Positions 23,120-23,944 of a stretch of DNA of 23,944 nucleotides are shown piece after piece. Positions within the stretch are counted from its first letter, which is position 1. Each line of letters opens with the position of its first letter. The notes under the pieces were generated by a model. The model saw only the letters and a list, made by a program, of their open reading frames with translations. It did no database searches and was not told where the DNA came from. A program made the translations under genes and the position numbers. Origin of the DNA: CAZRIE01 sp964600075 (GTDB taxonomy: Bacteria > Bacteroidota > Bacteroidia > Flavobacteriales > Flavobacteriaceae); assembly GCA_964600075.1 (NCBI GenBank), contig CAZRIE010000065.1:1-23944 (forward strand), read 5' to 3'.

Positions 23120-23665
23120 TTAAGGTACTAAAAACTCTCCATTCCACTCTCCACCTATTTTCGAAAATCGAATCCGTAGATGGTTAGGCCTGCGCAATTT
23201 GAGGTACTCGATTCTAAAGGCCTCGATTTCAACCATACAGAAATGGTTGTCTTCATCGAGATATTCAACGGTATCAGGGTTAGAAATGCTACTTCCCGGT
23301 GCAGAATTTGCCGTGTAGTCTTTTCGACTATTCGGTTGTACACCACTCCAATATTTTTGTAAGAGGGCCCTATCGGAAATAATAGAGGCCAGCCCCTCTA
23401 CTTTTATTTGCAACAATTTTTTTGAATTGTAGAACAAAAGGCTCACTTTATTATTTTCCTTAATATGTAGTATCTTTTTGGAACGTCTATCTGTATAGAA
23501 AGTCAATTTTGAGTTTTCCGATACTTTACGTAACACTACGGTTCGTAATCGGGGCATATTTTCAAGGCCTACAGTGGCCATAGTACAATAGCGGAAAGGA
23601 TGTCCTTTTTTGTGAACACCTTTTTGTAGGTCGTCTTGAAGTTCTTGAAAGAAAGTATCGGTCAT
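23120..23665 (-). CDS. Pyridoxamine 5'-phosphate oxidase-family flavoprotein
   Basis: A 181-aa protein with a split-barrel FMN-binding fold. RTVVLR (41-46) and FYTDRRSKK (56-64) match the FMN-phosphate-binding segments of pyridoxamine 5'-phosphate oxidase; a PNPOx-like C-terminal LRRPNHLRIRF follows. It is shorter than PdxH (about 215 aa) and lacks the usual C-terminal RLHDR-type substrate motif, so an FMN-dependent reductase or oxidase of the broader family is more likely than true PdxH. The ATG at 23665 (MTDTFFQEL) is preferred over an upstream TTG at 23674. It converges with bshC with an 82-nt spacer. Confidence 0.87.
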   Translation of the reverse strand: MTDTFFQELQDDLQKGVHKKGHPFRYCTMATVGLENMPRLRTVVLRKVSENSKLTFYTDRRSKKILHIKENNKVSLLFYNSKKLLQIKVEGLASIISDRALLQKYWSGVQPNSRKDYTANSAPGSSISNPDTVEYLDEDNHFCMVEIEAFRIEYLKLRRPNHLRIRFSKIGGEWNGEFLVP

Positions 23666-23684
23666 GCTAAGCAATCTTATAACC

Positions 23685-23692
23685 TAAAGGTA
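23685..23692 (-). promoter_or_regulatory. Near-consensus -7 element for the PNPOx-family gene
   Basis: On the minus strand TACCTTTA differs from TAnnTTTG only at the last base and lies 19 nt before the ATG at 23665. No matching -33 TTG was seen. Confidence 0.35.
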
Positions 23693-23944
23693 CAGAAAAA
23701 AGCAGTTTCTGTTATTGATTCTAGAAGCTTTGTTATAAATCTGTTTTTCAGGGCGTTGTGGGTAATTTTCGAAATAAAGCTGTTATGTCCATTATAATAA
23801 CTGACTATTTTTCAAAAAAAATCGGATTGTAGGGTAGGGTATTCTAAAAGTAGAGTGTTATAAATACAAATTGCTATGAAATTGAACTTTTTGAGTTAGT
23901 TACAATAAGTTCATGTGTTTAGGTTGGTTTTTTGATTTTGATGA
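23693..23944. other. AT-rich intergenic end of the window, no gene seen
   Basis: About 250 nt with frequent stops in all frames. The only structure noted is a 7-bp inverted repeat, TGAACTT and AAGTTCA (23882-23914 region), with a 17-nt spacer. It may be the 5' region of a gene beyond the window edge. Confidence 0.5.

Overview
The window looks like a chromosomal segment of a marine Flavobacteriaceae member (Bacteroidota), possibly close to Zobellia or Maribacter; the genus is a guess. The evidence is the AT-rich sequence, Bacteroidota-type -7 promoter elements (TAnnTTTG) before many genes, few Shine-Dalgarno sequences, the rpmB-rpmG-DUF4295-ftsY arrangement, a bacillithiol gene (bshC) and large secreted M14 peptidases.

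Layout. 73-1542 (-) is a sodium:solute symporter, divergent from recR (1611-2231), with a heptamer-repeat array between them. Then, all on +: a 2-oxo acid dehydrogenase E2 subunit, an outer-membrane beta-barrel-like protein of unknown role, and a DEDDh exonuclease. Next is a stop/start-overlapping trio of FAH-family hydrolase, Hpt protein and CinA. The translation/secretion block follows: L28, L33, a 50-aa DUF4295 protein and FtsY. After it come a small secreted repeat protein and a D-2-hydroxyacid dehydrogenase. 11831-12929 (-) is a decayed serine-hydrolase lipoprotein pseudogene with three nonsense codons and one frameshift, next to rimO (13054-14355).

14356-18583 is a sugar-acid module: D-galactonate dehydratase (dgoD), a GntP-type permease and a secreted SMP-30/gluconolactonase-like lactonase. 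They fit a path of periplasmic lactone hydrolysis, uptake of the aldonate, and dehydration to 2-keto-3-deoxygalactonate. No kinase, aldolase or regulator for the pathway lies in the window. Two 100-N assembly gaps interrupt this module, and both fall in heptamer-repeat intergenic DNA. The first gap is flanked by an exact 55-nt duplicate and is probably an overlap that was not merged.

The right end holds a large secreted M14 metallopeptidase (-), a 161-nt imperfect palindrome, bshC (+) and a pyridoxamine-phosphate-oxidase-like protein (-). The last ~250 nt show no gene.

I did not find a clear new defence or mobile system. The most unusual non-coding features are the recurring 7-nt intergenic arrays with different unit sequences, and the long palindrome before bshC.
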